In this document: positions 20,900 through 21,821 of the stretch, piece by piece | How the letters are laid out: each line of letters begins with the position of its first letter | Position numbering within the stretch: position 1 is the stretch's first letter | Assembly (NCBI RefSeq): GCF_001638985.1 | Contig: NW_017265178.1 | Location: 1 to 21,821 of the forward strand | Source: Phycomyces blakesleeanus NRRL 1555(-) | Taxonomy: Eukaryota; Mucoromycota; Mucoromycetes; Mucorales; Phycomycetaceae | Reading direction: 5' to 3' | DNA length: 21,821 bases | Made by a program: the position numbers and the translations under genes | The notes under the pieces: model-generated | Database searches by the model: none | The model's input: only the letters and a program-made list of their open reading frames with translations | What the model was told of the DNA's origin: nothing

Positions 20900-21821
20900 T
20901 TATCTTTGTTGAGGTGGACGCGATTGAGAGGGGAAGCCATATTTTGTCAGCTTATTGTATGCAAACTTCAACGTATTTAAGAACTTGCTCACATCTTCTG
21001 AGATTTCCATGTACGCGGCTATCTTGCTGTCAAGTTCAACCGAGTATAATTGATAATAGTTTATGATATCAGCTTCTATCTCGTCAGAAAGAAGGGAAGT
21101 GTCAACTACTGCTTTAGTATCAGTATTAGATACATGGACAGCAGAGGAGGAGGAGGAAAGACTTTGGCACAAAGAGTAAGGAATATCTAGCATGCGATTG
21201 ATGAGAAAGATATGCTTGCAAAGCTTAGAAGTATCAGGGCAAGTGCAGTTTTGCAGAAAACCATTCTGTAGCTCAATGTTGTATATAACAAGATCAACTG
21301 TGAATGATCTGCAAGTGAATACAGTATCACTCAATTTCTCAACCATTTCCATTGCAGTATAGCTATCTAACATGTATATATTTTGTCTTTTTTGCTCTTC
21401 TTGGCATGTAAGGTCTACTAATTAGAATTCATATAATATCTTGACGTTTTCTTGTTTGTAGTCAAGAGTCAAGACTTTGGCCAGAAGATAAATAAGTTTA
21501 TCTACTCGAAGAGATCTTGCATGTCCAAAATAAAAAGTCTTCAGCTGATTGTAATAAGACTCTATCAAATTATTGGTGTGAAAAGTTGTCGCCTATTGTT
21601 TATATTATATATTAGAAACAGGCAAATAATCAATAAAGTTTCATATCAATCACTATACTTTGCACCATAATTCTTTTTTCTGCACCCACATTCAGTTAAA
21701 ATACAAAATAAAGTCCTCATATTCCCCAAATTTCATAAGAAATTTATTATAAAGTGTATCATAGGCAACAGAAGTTGTTGCATGCATCATATTACTCAAT
21801 ACAGCATGAATAATGTTACAA
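20900..21821 (-). pseudogene. MULE (Mutator-like) transposase with SWIM zinc finger, 3' part, decayed
   Basis: One minus-strand frame runs from the window edge to TGA/TAA-free 20900. In order it holds AVLSNMMHATTS, KKELWCK, an intron at 21658-21593 (66 bp, GTATAG...AATAG), TTFHTNNLIESYYNQLK, LRVDKLIYLLAKVLTLDY, then the SWIM finger CTCPDTSKLCKH (C-x-C-x6-C-x-H, about 21236-21247) and a helical tail ending PPQQR. HTNNLIES-x-NQLK and a C-terminal SWIM finger are marks of MULE transposases. Two in-frame stops break it: TGA at 21692-21694 and TAA at 21422-21424. An ATG at 21373 would allow a 157-aa SWIM-only product, but this is probably a remnant. The catalytic Asp residues lie outside the window. 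Confidence 0.78.

Noticed and set aside
21452..21670. 72-codon plus-strand frame
   Set aside because: Antisense to the MULE transposase remnant, whose family motifs are clear on the minus strand.

Overview
The window is AT-rich, intron-bearing eukaryotic DNA, most likely from an early-diverging fungus of the Mucoromycota type. That placement is an inference. It rests on many short introns (about 50-85 bp, GTAAGN...TAG/CAG), a Tnp2-type transposase with a fungal-style N-terminal Cys/His motif, a SWIM-finger MULE transposase, and the absence of bacterial gene organisation. No host housekeeping gene is visible. The window is a nest of satellite DNA and transposable elements.

Layout. Bases 1-3497 and 11073-13890 are one satellite domain. 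It has a 31-bp minisatellite unit with a TATATATA core, organised into higher-order blocks of about 2.5-3.1 kb: GATCGG-type array, then a non-repetitive spacer of about 1 kb, then a second 31-bp array. Two complete spacers and a third truncated one (about 13760-13890) are present. A 7,575-bp DNA transposon (3498-11072) has inserted in the satellite. It has perfect 16-bp terminal inverted repeats, CACTGCAAAAGGAGGG, flanked by ATA/ATA, which fits the CACTA (CMC/EnSpm) superfamily. It carries a spliced, apparently intact Tnp2-family transposase (minus strand, 4 exons, 975 aa), a convergent spliced gene of unknown function (plus strand, 4 exons, 302 aa), and a third transcription unit of many very short exons on the minus strand near its left end. 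The third unit's splice sites are regular but its reading frame is not continuous. The left subterminal region has an 11-bp tandem repeat and a 15-bp inverted repeat, the usual place for binding sites of an element-encoded protein.

Bases 14300-17065 hold two clear and one degenerate head-to-tail LTR-like units on the minus strand. Each has a TATA box followed by AATAAA, and there is no coding interior. A decayed tRNA-like sequence with a T-run follows at 17073-17151. Bases 17337-18592 hold a broken, intron-containing Merlin (IS1016/ISXO2-like) transposase gene whose DDE residues can still be recognised. Bases 18593-20899 are very AT-rich and contain no gene I can support. At the right edge (20900-21821, minus) is the 3' part of a decayed MULE transposase ending in a SWIM zinc finger; it continues beyond the window.

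In working terms only the CACTA-like element looks potentially functional. Its transposase would cut at the CACTG ends, and the accessory protein may bind DNA or regulate (inference). The Merlin, MULE and LTR sequences are relics, and the satellite is the older substrate into which the CACTA element jumped.
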